DNA of 21,945 nucleotides from an uncultured bacterium. Its GTDB lineage: Bacteria; Bacteroidota; Bacteroidia; Bacteroidales; Bacteroidaceae. The position numbers and the translations under genes are program-made. The DNA is taken from assembly GCA_905214795.1 (NCBI GenBank), contig CAJMNM010000040.1, positions 1-21,945 on the forward strand, written 5' to 3'. The notes beneath the pieces are model-generated. The model saw only the letters and a program-made list of their open reading frames with translations. It had not been told where the DNA came from and ran no database searches. Positions 1-8,290 of this stretch are shown piece after piece; the first letter of the stretch is position 1, and the number at the start of each line of letters is the position of its first letter.

Positions 1-53
1 CCTTAACTCACAAATCAAACAGAATCCCTATTACGATCAAGTCCAATAAAAAG

Positions 54-127
54 TCGTGATACACATTTCTTGTACATTCCCGGTATCACGCAACAGGCCG
101 GAATCCTATTCCCCAGATTCCGGCCTG
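54..127 (-). terminator. Tandem hairpins ending the Wzi/lipoprotein unit
   Basis: Two inverted repeats lie just downstream of the lipoprotein gene. The first pairs 94-105 (CAGGCCGGAATC) with 116-127, a perfect 12-bp stem with a 10-nt loop. The second pairs 55-62 (CGTGATAC) with 83-90 and on the minus strand is followed by ACTTTTTA. The first hairpin has no T tract and the second has only a short one, so termination is inferred. Bases 1-53 hold nothing else I can recognise. Confidence 0.6.
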
Positions 128-159
128 CTCTGTATTCATACATCAAAACTGTTTCTTTT

Positions 160-630
160 TCAGAACTTCTCCAGTTCCAGTCTTGCGTAGTCCGATTGTA
201 AGATCATCGACTTCCCGTCACACTTCACGATGTCAAACACCGTTATCTCCTGACTGTTGATACCATACTCGCGCAATCCCTCCACCGGCGCGTTCTCTTT
301 TAAATCCCCTGTTGTCGATTTATTCTCAGAAACATCCTCTTTTAATTTGAAATCACTTAAAATCAGCTGCGTTTCATTCCCGTTATATCCCGTCCGCCCC
401 ACATAAGCGTCCAGTCCCTTGTCGCCCTGTTTCTCCGACACCTCAGTCACCATACAGGTAATGCTGTAATACAACCTGTTACACTGATGAACCTCACCGT
501 CGGCCAGCGTCGTAAACGATTTCAATATCCAAAACCCCTCCACATCCTCGTTGATAGGTTTCTTCGTACAGCCTGTGGCCATAATCAGTAACACACAGAC
601 CATCCACAAATTTATAGCCCACTTCTTCAT
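160..630 (-). CDS. Small lipoprotein, lipocalin-like, unknown function
   Basis: This encodes a 156-aa protein with a lysine-containing N-terminus, a hydrophobic stretch (about residues 5-17) and a lipobox ending at Cys21 (ATGC), so it should be a lipid-anchored envelope protein. The mature part begins with charged residues and then a GFWILKSF segment, which resembles the first strand of small Bacteroidetes lipocalin-like proteins; this family assignment is tentative. Its ATG overlaps the stop of the upstream Wzi-like gene by 4 bp (ATGA, 627-630), so the two are probably translationally coupled and made together. No catalytic motif is visible. A role in capsule assembly at the outer membrane is inferred only from this coupling. 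Confidence 0.8.
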   Translation of the reverse strand: MKKWAINLWMVCVLLIMATGCTKKPINEDVEGFWILKSFTTLADGEVHQCNRLYYSITCMVTEVSEKQGDKGLDAYVGRTGYNGNETQLILSDFKLKEDVSENKSTTGDLKENAPVEGLREYGINSQEITVFDIVKCDGKSMILQSDYARLELEKF

Positions 631-2108
631 AACTTGATAATACCTGTTTTACGAATAGTAATCATTCCTCCCACACTGTTTCCCAAATAGTCACCTTTGT
701 CGGCGGCAAACGCACCTGTCACACTCCAACCCCTGGCCCACTTTGGCTTGTAAATCACCTCAGCCAGTCCGGCAGCCTGATAACGTTCTTTATCCAAAGG
801 CATATAATACGTTCCCCACTGCCGGCTGTAACTGAACAGCAGTCGCCACTGCCATTCGTCCGACGGCTCGCCGCTCACGCCCACATGCTGCATCTTCACA
901 CGACTGCTTTTTATATAATTGGTACCGTCACTGTTATACTGCGGCCCGTAAAGAAACGGGTGTCCCAGTGTCGCGCCATAATTCTGCCACCCCAGATACT
1001 CCCAGTTATTATAATAATGGTCATTACCGCTCATCTGCAAGTCACCGAACGACCCGGCCACGCCGTCATACAACACCGGCCTTGTCTGGTCATACGTACT
1101 CATGCCTTCCCACACCACGGCACTCACCCAACGGTTCTTCGGCGGATTAATCTCCAACCCGATATGCCCGTCCATCCAACGTCCATACTGGAAAAACATC
1201 TGCGAGTGATCCTCAAAATAATGCTCCAGATACAGCCTTACTCGCCAGTTCTTCGGATAAGCCGTCAGGGCTGCGTTCCAGCTTCCGCAATGATTCCCTT
1301 CTATGTTCTGCAACGTGCTGCTCTGTTTCGGGATAAACGCCTTCAGCATCGACTTCACGCCGTCCGGCATGTCCCGTACCAGTTCCGGTGTTCCGTCCGC
1401 GTTCTTTTTCATTCTGTCTCCCGCAAACTGTGCCGCGTCTACAATACCCACTTCAAACTCCAGCGGGAACACCTTCCGGTTTCCCACTCTGGCCATAAGT
1501 GATTTGCTGTGTAGCAATACTCCTTTCGTAAACTCCTTTCCCGGTGCCACGAAATCCTCCTGCCAGTTGCCGTCCGTAAAATAACCGTAACTGATATGAC
1601 CTTTAAAGGCCAGCCATTCCTTCGTACCCGGTATACACCAAAAATCCTTCATCTCCGCTCTCACCTGCGGCACCGGCCGGGCATTCGTGCCCTCCACCAT
1701 CCAGCCGCTTGTCAGTGCCTCATTCTTTTCCAACGGAAATCCCGCACGCTCCTTGCTGCCTATGCTCAGGTTCAGCATCCGCCATGTAATGTCGGCATAA
1801 GCCTGCTGCACCCACACCTTGGACGCCATGTTCAGTCCGCCTGCCACATCCACGCCGGCCCCTATGCGCCATCCGTGCTTCAGGTCATGACTCCACGTGG
1901 CGCCGGCCCTCAGATAACCACTCTTTGCCTCCTCACTTCCCATGCCATAACGGTTAGCCGTGAGCCATGTCGGTGCAAACTTGCCGCTAGCGACATCGCC
2001 CGCCATCTCCACACGATAACAGATGCTGTCATCGGCCAGTACGCCCTGACAACCCGCCATTACCGTCAAAAAAGCCAGTACCGTTTTTTTCATTCCGCTT
2101 CTATTCAT
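627..2108 (-). CDS. wzi-like: Capsule assembly protein, Wzi family
   Basis: The 493-aa product looks like the Bacteroidetes capsule-assembly Wzi family, outer-membrane beta-barrels that in E. coli bind capsule at the cell surface. After a signal peptide there is the family-typical segment PTWLTANRYG (about residues 46-55), then GYLRAGATWSHDL and many alternating aromatic/polar strands. The length fits the family. The first ATG gives an MNRSG extension; the ATG at 2091-2093 (residue 6, MKKTVLAFLTVMAG) is preceded by an AG-rich stretch and gives a cleaner signal peptide, so it may be the true start. The gene has its own promoter-like sequence at 2145-2176, lies past the terminator of the capsule operon, and overlaps the lipoprotein gene by 4 bp. 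Base composition is GC-rich like the flanks, unlike the central cassette. Confidence 0.85.
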   Translation of the reverse strand: MNRSGMKKTVLAFLTVMAGCQGVLADDSICYRVEMAGDVASGKFAPTWLTANRYGMGSEEAKSGYLRAGATWSHDLKHGWRIGAGVDVAGGLNMASKVWVQQAYADITWRMLNLSIGSKERAGFPLEKNEALTSGWMVEGTNARPVPQVRAEMKDFWCIPGTKEWLAFKGHISYGYFTDGNWQEDFVAPGKEFTKGVLLHSKSLMARVGNRKVFPLEFEVGIVDAAQFAGDRMKKNADGTPELVRDMPDGVKSMLKAFIPKQSSTLQNIEGNHCGSWNAALTAYPKNWRVRLYLEHYFEDHSQMFFQYGRWMDGHIGLEINPPKNRWVSAVVWEGMSTYDQTRPVLYDGVAGSFGDLQMSGNDHYYNNWEYLGWQNYGATLGHPFLYGPQYNSDGTNYIKSSRVKMQHVGVSGEPSDEWQWRLLFSYSRQWGTYYMPLDKERYQAAGLAEVIYKPKWARGWSVTGAFAADKGDYLGNSVGGMITIRKTGIIKL

Positions 2109-2144
2109 TATACTTTATATTCTGTCTGATTTTCAAATTCGTCG

Positions 2145-2176
2145 TAAAGATAGTCAAAACCGCGTATATCGACAAA
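2145..2176 (-). promoter_or_regulatory. Bacteroides-type promoter for wzi-like/lipoprotein unit
   Basis: On the minus strand TTTG (2176-2173) is followed after exactly 20 nt by TATCTTTA (2152-2145). The Bacteroides housekeeping consensus is TTTG-N19-21-TAnnTTTG, so only the last base differs. It sits about 35 nt upstream of the annotated ATG and after the terminator of the preceding operon. Confidence 0.6.
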
Positions 2177-2197
2177 AAAACATCATTACATACCTGT

Positions 2198-2251
2198 AAA
2201 ACAGATGAACGGGAAACAGTTGCCAAAGCCCCCGTTTCCCGTCCATCTGTT
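2198..2251 (-). terminator. Strong terminator at end of capsule operon
   Basis: An 18-bp inverted repeat with one G-T mismatch pairs 2200-2217 with 2234-2251; on the minus strand the first arm is AACAGATGGACGGGAAAC. A 16-nt loop separates the arms, and the minus-strand product runs into TTTT. It lies 31 bp past the stop of the GT4 gene and separates it from the Wzi-like unit. The near-perfect symmetry could also block transcription from the other side. Confidence 0.75.
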
Positions 2252-2282
2252 ATTTTCTGTCCATTCTCCTAAACCGTTTCTG

Positions 2283-3371
2283 TCATTCTGCAAGCTCCCT
2301 GTACACCGCCGCCGTCTCGTCGGCAATCACGTCCCAGTCATATTTAGACATCTCGTAATCCACCGGACAGAACGCCGAGTCAATTCTCTCCTGAAGCCGT
2401 TCCGCCAGTTCGTCCACATTCCCCACCGGGAAGTAACAACGCCCGTCCAGCCCCACTTCCATATTCGCCGGAATGTCACTCACCACCACCGGCAACCGGT
2501 AACTCATCGCCTCCAGCAACGCAATCGGCAACCCCTCATGCGATGACGGCAACACAAAACACCGCGCGTTCGTCAGCAACGCGTGCAGCTTCCGTCCCTT
2601 CACAAAGCCCGTCAGCACCACCCCATTGCGTCTCGCCATCTCCTTCAGTCCCCTCGAATAGTCATCCTCAAAGTCCGTGTCCCCGGCCAGCACCAGTTTA
2701 CAGCCCTTCGCATCAATCCTCGAGAACGCCTCCACCAGATGATGCAGATTCTTCTCCGGCACAAAACGGCACATACCCAGTATATACCGCCCCTTCTCAA
2801 TCTCCAGTTCCTCGAAATACTCCGGATACTCACAGATGTCCGGCTTCGGCACACCATTATAAATCAGATGCACCCCCTTCGTCCGGTTATACTTCTTCGC
2901 TATCAGGTTACGGATAACGTCCGATATGACAATCACCCTGTCCGCAAACATACACCCCATCCGTTCGCCCAGTTTCAGCATCGTTTTTGCAGCCGTCCCC
3001 CATTTGTCACGGTCATAGTCCGGCCCGTGATGCGTAAACACCACCTTCATCCCCAGCGTCTTCGCCAACGGCACCAGCAGTGCGGGCCCTATAGCATGAA
3101 TGTGCAGCACGTCCGCTCCCAGCTGTTTCGCCTTCACCACCGCCTTAAAGGTATGGATAATCGCCTCAAACGACTTCTTCTTCGGCGTCTCTATATCCAC
3201 CAGTTTCACCCCTTTGAAGCTCGTCGGCGAATCCTTCACATAACTCTTTCTGCGAATCACCGTCACATCCAGTCCACGCTTCACGATACGTGGAAACAGC
3301 TCCTCACAATGCGTCTCCACCCCGCCCATGATATCAGGAATACCACGGGTACCGGTTACAACAACCTTCAT
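2283..3371 (-). CDS. GT4 family glycosyltransferase
   Basis: This 362-aa GT-B fold glycosyltransferase begins with VVTGTRGIPDIMGGVETHCE, the typical opening of capsule GT4 enzymes in which the GG loop (16-17) lines the acceptor pocket. The C-terminal nucleotide-sugar domain shows R202 and K207 (CRFVPEKN) and the E-x7-E pair E279/E287 in HEGLPIALLE. It probably adds one sugar to the lipid-linked repeat unit on the cytoplasmic face; donor and acceptor cannot be read from sequence. It is GC-rich (35 of 60 bases at 2521-2580 are G or C), unlike the central cassette, so it probably belongs to the conserved edge of the locus. A 238-bp gap separates it from the radical SAM gene upstream, and a strong terminator follows it. 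Confidence 0.88.
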   Translation of the reverse strand: MKVVVTGTRGIPDIMGGVETHCEELFPRIVKRGLDVTVIRRKSYVKDSPTSFKGVKLVDIETPKKKSFEAIIHTFKAVVKAKQLGADVLHIHAIGPALLVPLAKTLGMKVVFTHHGPDYDRDKWGTAAKTMLKLGERMGCMFADRVIVISDVIRNLIAKKYNRTKGVHLIYNGVPKPDICEYPEYFEELEIEKGRYILGMCRFVPEKNLHHLVEAFSRIDAKGCKLVLAGDTDFEDDYSRGLKEMARRNGVVLTGFVKGRKLHALLTNARCFVLPSSHEGLPIALLEAMSYRLPVVVSDIPANMEVGLDGRCYFPVGNVDELAERLQERIDSAFCPVDYEMSKYDWDVIADETAAVYRELAE

Positions 3372-3399
3372 AAGATTCTTGATTTAAGAAAATAATTAC

Positions 3400-3407
3400 T
3401 ACTTTTG
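3400..3407 (+). promoter_or_regulatory. Plus-strand -7 box upstream of the small ORF
   Basis: TACTTTTG is a perfect match to the Bacteroides -7 element TAnnTTTG. The best -33 candidate is CTTG (3378-3381), one base off consensus and 18 nt away, so the -33 element is weak. A start about 7 nt downstream would leave roughly a 20-nt leader before the ATG at 3433. Confidence 0.4.
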
Positions 3408-3432
3408 CTTCGTCATATTCCGAAACAAAAAC

Positions 3433-3543
3433 ATGTCCAGGCTTTTCAGAACCATTAAAGAATATGCCCAATACGTCGGCATCATCCTTCTTTCCTGCCT
3501 TTCCGCCCTATGGCTTTGGATCAGACGGAAAAGAATAAAATAA
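3433..3543 (+). CDS. Possible 36-aa single-TM basic peptide
   Basis: This ORF has 36 sense codons and TAA, and is the only plausible plus-strand gene in the window. The predicted peptide opens with a basic amphipathic segment (MSRLFRTIKEYAQY), then a hydrophobic span of about 16 residues (VGIILLSCLSALWLW), then a basic tail (IRRKRIK), consistent with a small inner-membrane protein. A -7 box lies 26 nt upstream. It fills the otherwise unexplained gap between the GT4 and radical SAM genes and is transcribed against both. I recognise no family. It could be chance, since short ORFs are common, but the promoter spacing, membrane profile and intergenic position argue for it. Confidence 0.4.
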   Translation: MSRLFRTIKEYAQYVGIILLSCLSALWLWIRRKRIK

Positions 3544-3568
3544 TAAGCTATAAGCAACTCTCAGAACA

Positions 3569-3601
3569 GGTGCCATTCTAGAAATAACCTATAATGACAC
3601 C
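3569..3601 (-). other. Weak hairpin after radical SAM gene
   Basis: GGTGCCATT (3569-3577) pairs with AATGACACC (3593-3601) with one internal mismatch and a 15-nt loop. It lies just past the stop of the radical SAM gene on the minus strand, but no T tract follows, so it is at most an attenuator or RNA-processing site. Confidence 0.25.
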
Positions 3602-3609
3602 ATACTGAT

Positions 3610-4812
3610 TTATCTGTCAAAATTCAAATCGCCCTGCTGCGGGTCCTGACCCACATCACAATACTTGAAGTCCAGACAAGCCGGCTTACCCTGCATGGAA
3701 CGCAGTTTATTCTTCAACGCCCATTTCATCGGATACTTGATATACTTGTGCATCACCGGACTCGCCGTACCAACCATCCAGCAGTTCTTCGGACACTTAC
3801 GCACCTTGGCACGCACCCTGGCCGCCTGCTCACTGTTCCAGATGGTCATAAAGTCAGCGTCATGAATATTACCCATGCTCCATGACTTCGGCGTATCGCT
3901 TTCTGCCGGCTTCAGCTTGTCATTAGATACATTATTCGGGTCGGCAGCCAGCTTCTCATTATATTCTGCCACCGTCATGTCGTCCCCGTCCTGTTTCAGC
4001 TTGTTCTCCTTATGCTTGTCATCCATACGGGTCTCCAGGCCGTTGCAAGGCATCACCTCACCCCACGGATCGATAAAGAAGTTTGCCGTACCAGCCTCAC
4101 AAGGCAACATGCGGCGGTTACCTTCAATATAGTTTATCAGTCCCATGTTAAACCATGCACGAAACCAGCTTTTCGGGCTCTTCTCCTTCAGCTGCCATTC
4201 GATAAGTTGTCTGAAGTTTCCGCACACCTCATCATGATTGGTAATTACGTTATCTCCCTTATGAAAATAATAAGAATTATGGAAAGCAGCTGTCGCAAAC
4301 TCCAATCCCATAGACAAAGAAAGTTGATAGAGTTTGAGCATGTCTCCCGAGTTATAGTTGCTCACAGTACAGCCAAAACCAATATCCTTCAACCCCATAC
4401 ACTGAAGAGTTTTCAATGTTTTGATAGCTTTGTCAAAGGTACCTTGACGGCCTCTTAGTTCATCATTCTTCTCTGCAAGTCCTTCAATGGATATGCGGAT
4501 TCCAATATTGGGAAATTTTTTAGCCAAAGCGATTACTCGTTCTTGAAACCATCCCGACGTAGAAATCACGATACGGTCAGTATGCCTGTAACATTCCTCT
4601 ACAATCTCATCCAAATCCTCACGTATAAAAGGCTCGCCCCCCGTCAGATTAATAAACTTCAGTTTAGGCAACGATTTTAAATCGGCAGCCTTGATTTCCT
4701 CTTTTCTATCAGTCGGATTCTTCCAGATGTTACACATCACGCAACGCATCGGACAACGATACGTCAGAATAATACTCGCGTCAGTAGGACAAGCCACTTT
4801 ATTGTTTTCCAT
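3610..4812 (-). CDS. Radical SAM enzyme with SPASM-like C-terminus
   Basis: The 400-aa protein has the radical SAM cluster motif C20-x3-C24-x2-C27 (CPMRCVMC) and the SAM-binding GGEP at 58-61. The C-terminal half has further cysteines (C238, C256, C340, C344, C379, C385) in a SPASM/twitch-like arrangement that should bind one or two auxiliary Fe-S clusters. About 45 charged residues (roughly 262-310) are inserted between C256 and the SMGNIHDADFMTIWNS segment that normally follows closely. Family members perform radical epimerisation, dehydrogenation or peptide modification. Here, between capsule glycosyltransferases, a sugar-modifying role is inferred but the substrate is unknown. The gene starts 12 bp after the GT4 stop, so it is cotranscribed. 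Its 5' half is AT-rich and its 3' half GC-rich. Confidence 0.88.
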   Translation of the reverse strand: MENNKVACPTDASIILTYRCPMRCVMCNIWKNPTDRKEEIKAADLKSLPKLKFINLTGGEPFIREDLDEIVEECYRHTDRIVISTSGWFQERVIALAKKFPNIGIRISIEGLAEKNDELRGRQGTFDKAIKTLKTLQCMGLKDIGFGCTVSNYNSGDMLKLYQLSLSMGLEFATAAFHNSYYFHKGDNVITNHDEVCGNFRQLIEWQLKEKSPKSWFRAWFNMGLINYIEGNRRMLPCEAGTANFFIDPWGEVMPCNGLETRMDDKHKENKLKQDGDDMTVAEYNEKLAADPNNVSNDKLKPAESDTPKSWSMGNIHDADFMTIWNSEQAARVRAKVRKCPKNCWMVGTASPVMHKYIKYPMKWALKNKLRSMQGKPACLDFKYCDVGQDPQQGDLNFDR

Positions 4813-4824
4813 ATTATATTAAGA

Positions 4825-5943
4825 TTAAATTATACGCTTAAAACTTTCATACATACCATTTGCTGTATCATCCCAATTATATTTTTTATACTGTAGCTCA
4901 CAATTCGCGATAAGTTTATCTCTTAACGTCTTATCTTTAGATATTCTATTCATAGCATCTAATAATTGGTATTTATCCTCACTATTAAAGATTAATGCGC
5001 TACCTCCTGCAATTTCGGGTAACGCACCAGCATTAGAACATATTACAGGTACGTTATATTCCATTGCTTCTAATACAGGAAATCCGAAGCCTTCAAATCT
5101 TGAAGATATAATCGTAGCCAAACAATTTTTATAAAGTAACACTAAATCTTCATCTGAAACTCTACCCAAATAAACGACTCGTCTATTTATATAATCATCT
5201 TGAGACAAATCTGTAACCATCAAATTATACCCCTCACCTTTCGGACCAACTAATACTAACTTAATATTTGTGTCCTTATATAATCTAAAAGTATTAAATA
5301 GAAAATCTAATCCCTTCCCAAAATAATCTGTTCTACCAGGCGTAAAGAAATATTGTCCTTTTGCAAGACCAAATTTTTGAAGTTTCGCTTCACTTTCCTC
5401 AATATTCACATTTGTATGTGGAGATGCACCATTATATACTACAGCAATTTTTGACATACTGACACCAAAAAGCTTTACAAGATCATTTGCTGTATACTGT
5501 GATACAGTAGTAAAAAAATTGGCACGTTTTATATTTAAAGGAATACAAATCTTCTTTCTGAAAAACATTCTTGATATTGAATATTTATTTTTTATATGAT
5601 ATTCCCCAAAATCATGAAACGTTGTTAAAATAGGAATATTCCATTTCCCTGGAAAATGATTACAACCACTAGGTATCCAAAAACAATCAGGTGTATATTT
5701 GTTTATTATTCTTTTAGAAAAAAATTCTAACCATATTGCTTTCTTATATTGATTGTTGAGCATGCCAACTCTTACTAATGTTATTCTATCACGTTTTTCA
5801 AATGATGCTAACACTTCATCATTACAAAAAACAATCCATTCAACATCCAAATATTTTTTTACAACTGCTTTAATAGTTGCCTCAAAACACAACTCAGCTC
5901 CAGCACGTCGCCCATAAAGAGTATATATTGTTGCTATTTTCAT
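4825..5943 (-). CDS. GT4 family glycosyltransferase
   Basis: This 372-aa GT-B enzyme has the classic GT4 donor-site motif E284-GFGFPVL-E292 and GRTDYFGKGL (about 203-212), with the conserved lysine K210. The N-terminal half has the IYTLYGRRAGAE loop (6-17). It should transfer a sugar from a nucleotide donor during repeat-unit assembly at the inner face of the membrane. Specificity is not readable; ALPEIAGGSALIF is common in mannosyl- and glucosyltransferases of this family. The gene is very AT-rich (18 of 60 bases at 5401-5460 are G or C), as is the rest of the cassette. It lies 65 bp after the GT2 gene and 12 bp before the radical SAM gene. Confidence 0.88.
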   Translation of the reverse strand: MKIATIYTLYGRRAGAELCFEATIKAVVKKYLDVEWIVFCNDEVLASFEKRDRITLVRVGMLNNQYKKAIWLEFFSKRIINKYTPDCFWIPSGCNHFPGKWNIPILTTFHDFGEYHIKNKYSISRMFFRKKICIPLNIKRANFFTTVSQYTANDLVKLFGVSMSKIAVVYNGASPHTNVNIEESEAKLQKFGLAKGQYFFTPGRTDYFGKGLDFLFNTFRLYKDTNIKLVLVGPKGEGYNLMVTDLSQDDYINRRVVYLGRVSDEDLVLLYKNCLATIISSRFEGFGFPVLEAMEYNVPVICSNAGALPEIAGGSALIFNSEDKYQLLDAMNRISKDKTLRDKLIANCELQYKKYNWDDTANGMYESFKRII

Positions 5944-6008
5944 TTATAAATACTAGCTAAAATAAGTTATTGTTTAAAAAGATATAAAAACAATTTTTGT
6001 TACTATGT

Positions 6009-6977
6009 TTACTTGATCCTATTATAATATCTGACAAAAATCTCTTTAGGGAGTTTCTTAGAAAAAGATGTCATAACAACATTCCACTCTCCTCTTGATA
6101 ATATCATATATATATTGGGATATTTTACCGTTATTCCAATAGCATAATGAAAAATCGAACTCAAACAAGTCAGCACTAAAAATGTAACTTGCAAAATCAC
6201 TGCAATAAATCTATTGCCATTAGAAAAGAAAATAATATTTCCTCTATGTGCTGCCGGTTTTGTTGCTGTCTGAACCTTTGACAATGATTTTCCCGACATT
6301 CCTTCATAATGAATAATTCTCACATTATCATCAACATAACATTCATACCCACACCTATTTAATGTTGTAGACAATGCTATATCTTCGGGACAAAAGAAAT
6401 AACGTTCATCAAACCATCCTACTTCCCTAAATATACTTGTTTTTATCAAAAATGCAGCTCCTGTTATATTATAAGATTTAAATACGCCCTGCTTATTCAC
6501 ATATTTCATTTGTCTATTCCTATTCCATATATGCATTTTTTCCAATATAAATGTTTTCCAATTCATAGGAGGTACACCACAAACTTGGACATTTTTTTTC
6601 CAATTTAATATTGTCGGACTAACGATTGCAACCTTTTCTGGTAAAGAAGCTATTGTTTCAACCAATTTGTCTACTACAGGCATTTCCATTTCTGTATCAT
6701 CATTTACCACAAAACAATATTTTCCTTTAACTTGTCTCAGAGCTAAATTATTGTTCTCAGAAAATCCTCGTATTTCATTACTTTCTATAAAAGTTACCCA
6801 TGGAAAATCTTGTTTCACTTTTTCAAGATTTTCTTGAGAAAAAAGATACGCAACGACAAACGTTTCATATGATACTTTGCTATTATACTTCTTGATACTT
6901 TCTAAACAAGGGTATAAGTTCTTTAGATTGTTCATACAAACAATCACAATGCTGACTTCAATTTCATTTACAACCAT
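6009..6977 (-). CDS. GT2 glycosyltransferase, rhamnosyltransferase-like
   Basis: This 322-aa GT-A glycosyltransferase starts with VSIVIVCMNNLKNLYPCLES, carries the IRGFSENNN segment (69-77) typical of WbbL/rhamnosyltransferase-like enzymes, and has the metal-binding N92-D93-D94. Residues around 204-220 (GWFDERYFFCPEDIALSTTL) match the second conserved region (FDE.FF...ED.DL). A hydrophobic stretch of about 30 residues near 255-290 suggests C-terminal membrane attachment. The start overlaps the end of the Wzy gene by 14 bp, showing cotranslation. Rhamnose is a guess based on family resemblance only. Confidence 0.85.
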   Translation of the reverse strand: MVVNEIEVSIVIVCMNNLKNLYPCLESIKKYNSKVSYETFVVAYLFSQENLEKVKQDFPWVTFIESNEIRGFSENNNLALRQVKGKYCFVVNDDTEMEMPVVDKLVETIASLPEKVAIVSPTILNWKKNVQVCGVPPMNWKTFILEKMHIWNRNRQMKYVNKQGVFKSYNITGAAFLIKTSIFREVGWFDERYFFCPEDIALSTTLNRCGYECYVDDNVRIIHYEGMSGKSLSKVQTATKPAAHRGNIIFFSNGNRFIAVILQVTFLVLTCLSSIFHYAIGITVKYPNIYMILSRGEWNVVMTSFSKKLPKEIFVRYYNRIK

Positions 6978-8268
6978 ATATTATTTGTTCCTTATTAAAC
7001 TGTGGTGATAGTTTTATGAATATGATAATAAAAAGATAGTACATGTGTATAAGCATCCCTGGAACGGATGTCAAAGAAGCAACCAACCAATAAGCCAATG
7101 ACAAAAAGAACACTGGTTTCGATTTGTAATGCATAGGCACTTTCCACAACGCATAATATGCATAATATATATTAGCAAGAACCCCTAACAATCCAAACTG
7201 AGTAATGATTTGAAACCATATACTTTCCATTCCTAATAGTTGTGCCGTTAACATATTATTCATCCCATTGAGAAATTTAAATCCAAGGCCTATCAATGGC
7301 GATTTTTCCATAAGTGCAATAGCCGCAGCCAATTGATTGAACCGCATATCAGCATTACTTCCTCCCACTTGTTCCTGCGCTTTACTGTCAAAGATGCTTA
7401 AAATATTCGAAGCATAGTCTCCCAAATAAGGAGATACAATAACAAACCCTACCAAACAAATTATCCAAAAAACATATGTTCTCCTAACATTCAAATTTAC
7501 AACTGACAAAATAGCCAACATCAAAAACAATATAGGACCTCGACTATTAGTAAAGAAAAGGCAAGGAATCCCCAATAGAACCGCAATCCAAACAAGATAC
7601 TTATTTTTAAACACATAGTAAAACTTGACATACAATGACAAAATAAATACTATAAACATACCCCAATTAATTCCTGCTCCAATAGCATGTTCAAACACAG
7701 ATTGCACCCTATATCCACGTCCTTTATCAGCATCATATGTGAATATAACTGCCCTATCTGCATCACCAATAAGTGTAGCCTCATACTCCACTAAAGGATT
7801 GGCTTGAATCTGATGTTCATATATGCCATATAAAGAAATTACAATAAAAGCAATAGAAAACCATTTGATAATAAAATGTAAATCATTTTTCACATTTACT
7901 AACTTCCACATCATCCACACAATAACCAATTGCTCAAAAACAGTACCAATAAATTGCGAAACTGCACCTAAAAAGCCAATATAAGCAAAAATGGTAGAAA
8001 GAAACCATGACACCATAAGAATGCCAAATGGCCGAATATACGGGAAAGGTACAGATTCTACCGTCAACACGTTCCTTTTTCTCAAGAATTGTAAATAAAA
8101 GACAGCAATCAGGAACATATTCCATTTCAATAGCGGTATACCAGGAAGGGCAATCACAGTTATATTAGTAACTAAAAACATCTCGAACACAAGAAGCCAT
8201 AAGAATGCTTTCTTATAATTCTTAAAACTATATACAATAAGAAATACACCTATCAAGTTAAAAATCAT
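6964..8268 (-). CDS. wzy: Wzy-type O-antigen/capsule polymerase
   Basis: This 434-aa integral membrane protein has about 11-12 hydrophobic segments and the motif FFTNSRGPILFLML (238-251), which is characteristic of the O-antigen ligase/polymerase superfamily (Wzy_C). A large soluble loop (about 284-360) follows, as in periplasmic active loops of Wzy. It should join repeat units flipped by the Wzx encoded at the start of the cassette. A ligase (WaaL-type) function is possible by fold, but its place among capsule genes with a flippase favours polymerase. Sequence is AT-rich and poorly conserved, as expected for a serotype-specific polymerase. Confidence 0.85.
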   Translation of the reverse strand: MIFNLIGVFLIVYSFKNYKKAFLWLLVFEMFLVTNITVIALPGIPLLKWNMFLIAVFYLQFLRKRNVLTVESVPFPYIRPFGILMVSWFLSTIFAYIGFLGAVSQFIGTVFEQLVIVWMMWKLVNVKNDLHFIIKWFSIAFIVISLYGIYEHQIQANPLVEYEATLIGDADRAVIFTYDADKGRGYRVQSVFEHAIGAGINWGMFIVFILSLYVKFYYVFKNKYLVWIAVLLGIPCLFFTNSRGPILFLMLAILSVVNLNVRRTYVFWIICLVGFVIVSPYLGDYASNILSIFDSKAQEQVGGSNADMRFNQLAAAIALMEKSPLIGLGFKFLNGMNNMLTAQLLGMESIWFQIITQFGLLGVLANIYYAYYALWKVPMHYKSKPVFFLSLAYWLVASLTSVPGMLIHMYYLFIIIFIKLSPQFNKEQIIYGCK

Positions 8269-8290
8269 AATGAAATAGCGTATATCAGGT

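Noticed and set aside
885..1502. Long plus-strand open frames opposite the Wzi-like gene and others
   Set aside because: They have low-complexity His/Arg/Pro-rich translations typical of shadow frames of GC-rich genes, without promoters or family motifs.
5985..6008. AACAA/TTGTT stem followed by T residues after the GT2 gene
   Set aside because: It is only five A/T-rich pairs within an operon of closely spaced genes, too weak to call a terminator.
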